The notes under the pieces are model-generated. The model made no database searches. It saw nothing but the letters and a program-made list of their open reading frames with translations, and was not told the origin of the DNA. Both the position numbers and the translations under genes were made by a program. Positions 7,635 to 7,960 of a stretch of DNA of 7,960 nt are shown here, one piece after another (within the stretch, counting starts at the first letter, position 1; the number at the start of each line of letters is the position of its first letter). The DNA is taken from contig JAJXUS010000080.1 of the NCBI GenBank assembly GCA_021782675.1, positions 1 to 7,960 on the forward strand. Reading direction: 5' to 3'. This DNA comes from Acidobacteriota bacterium (GTDB taxonomy: Bacteria; Acidobacteriota; Terriglobia; Terriglobales; Acidobacteriaceae).

Positions 7635-7706
7635 CGCAGCCAGTCGCGATCGCCGCCGTTGGCCGCGCGTGCAAATCAGTGAAAGACTCAGCGGTTTTCT
7701 AGCAGT

Positions 7707-7747
7707 GCCGGCGGTTCCCGCGCTTGACAAAAAGCCGCCGGCGTTTT
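7707..7747 (+). terminator. Possible terminator after the esterase gene
   Basis: GCCGGCGG (7707-7714) and CCGCCGGC (7735-7742) are perfect 8-bp complements. The stem can grow inward by a T-G and a T-A pair, leaving a 16-base loop, and is followed by G and TTTT. This would end the esterase transcript 73 bases after its stop. The long loop and short T-tract weaken the case, and the same inverted repeat surrounds a -35-like TTGACA, so a regulatory role is an alternative. Confidence 0.45.
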
Positions 7748-7752
7748 CTGAT
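7724..7752 (+). promoter_or_regulatory. Possible promoter of the beta-galactosidase-like gene
   Basis: A perfect TTGACA (7724-7729) is followed by a 17-base spacer and TCTGAT (7747-7752), four of six matches to the -10 consensus. The start codon is about 40 bases further on, a normal distance. The -35 lies inside the loop of the inverted repeat and the second arm fills part of the spacer, so promoter and hairpin overlap. Confidence 0.45.
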
Positions 7753-7778
7753 CGGTTTCCTGAACGACCCAGCTCGTC

Positions 7779-7785
7779 GAAGGAG
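7779..7785 (+). promoter_or_regulatory. Strong ribosome binding site for the gene starting at 7794
   Basis: GAAGGAG is followed by an eight-base spacer and ATG 7794. This is the best Shine-Dalgarno match in the window and selects this ATG over the in-frame ATG at 7806. Confidence 0.75.
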
Positions 7786-7793
7786 TGCTCCCG

Positions 7794-7960
7794 ATGACCT
7801 TCCTGATGCCCGGACGTCTGAAACGTTCAACCCTCGCGCTGCCGATTCTTTTCCTGCTGGGCTGCGCCGGTGTCGCCTCCGCCGTGCAGGCGCCGAAGAT
7901 CGTCAAACAGGATGGCCGCTTCGCCCTGATGGTCGATGGCCGCCCCTACCTCATCCTGGG
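7794..7960 (+). CDS. Exported protein, probable GH35-like beta-galactosidase, N-terminal fragment
   Basis: Only the first 55 codons are present. Residues about 12-30 form a signal peptide (TLALPILFLLGCAGVASA). LLGC could be a lipobox, giving a lipoprotein, or cleavage may follow VASA. The mature start, PKIVKQDGRFALMVDGRPYLILG, resembles the first beta-strands of exported GH35-like beta-galactosidases that carry a DUF5597 domain, where a 'DGRxxLxVDGxPFLILGAQ' type opening is common. Those enzymes remove terminal galactose from glycans such as xyloglucan side chains. The catalytic glutamates would lie outside the window, so the family call rests on about 23 residues plus the neighbouring esterase and receptor. 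The start is set by a strong ribosome site. That this is a real exported protein is fairly sure; the enzyme class is tentative. Confidence 0.7.
   Translation, partial: MTFLMPGRLKRSTLALPILFLLGCAGVASAVQAPKIVKQDGRFALMVDGRPYLIL

Noticed and set aside
7646..7653. GCGATCGC palindrome after the esterase stop
   Set aside because: A single 8-bp palindrome in GC-rich DNA is expected by chance, and no second copy was noticed nearby.
7819..7829. TGAAACGTTCA, an AACGTT-centred sequence in the signal-peptide region of the last gene
   Set aside because: Only the central six bases are truly palindromic and it lies in coding sequence, so it is too weak to call a second LacI-type operator.

Overview
The window looks like chromosomal DNA from a free-living, heterotrophic member of the Acidobacteriota, probably class Terriglobia. 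This is an inference from gene content and style. The largest gene encodes a roughly 1,190-residue Oar-like TonB-dependent receptor with an N-terminal carboxypeptidase-regulatory-like domain, a type greatly expanded in that group. The DNA is moderately GC-rich, every gene encodes an exported protein, and TPR and alkaline-phosphatase-like partners follow the receptor. No RNA gene, CRISPR array, insertion sequence or phage gene was seen.

Layout. Positions 1-942 (minus strand) hold the N-terminal 314 residues of a Tat-exported alkaline-phosphatase-superfamily protein that resembles the DUF1501 group; its C-terminus lies outside the window. It overlaps by 4 bases (ATGA) the upstream gene at 939-2348, an exported TPR-repeat protein. 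A 112-base gap follows, with a strong hairpin and T-tract that terminates the receptor transcript. The receptor gene occupies 2461-6033 on the minus strand. Positions 6034-6416 form a divergent intergenic region. On the plus strand follow an exported CE1-type esterase with an N-terminal Ig-like (E-set) domain (6417-7634), a 159-base gap with an inverted repeat and a promoter-like element, and the first 55 codons of an exported protein whose N-terminus resembles a GH35-like beta-galactosidase (7794-7960, cut by the window end).

How the genes may work together. The receptor would import a ligand across the outer membrane. The divergent esterase and putative beta-galactosidase suggest that the ligand is a plant-type hemicellulose or another decorated glycan, de-esterified and trimmed outside the cytoplasm. 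This is a context argument, not proof. The most informative non-coding signal is the receptor promoter: a perfect TTGACA and a plausible -10 whose 16-base spacer holds a LacI/cre-like operator sequence, with a perfect 10-bp CG-centred palindrome over the -10. This would fit sugar-responsive repression by a LacI-family regulator, which is not encoded in the window.

Overall the region is a fairly ordinary acidobacterial carbohydrate-uptake locus. I found no convincing sign of an entirely new system. The points most worth a second look are the receptor control region and the coupled TPR/phosphatase-like pair.
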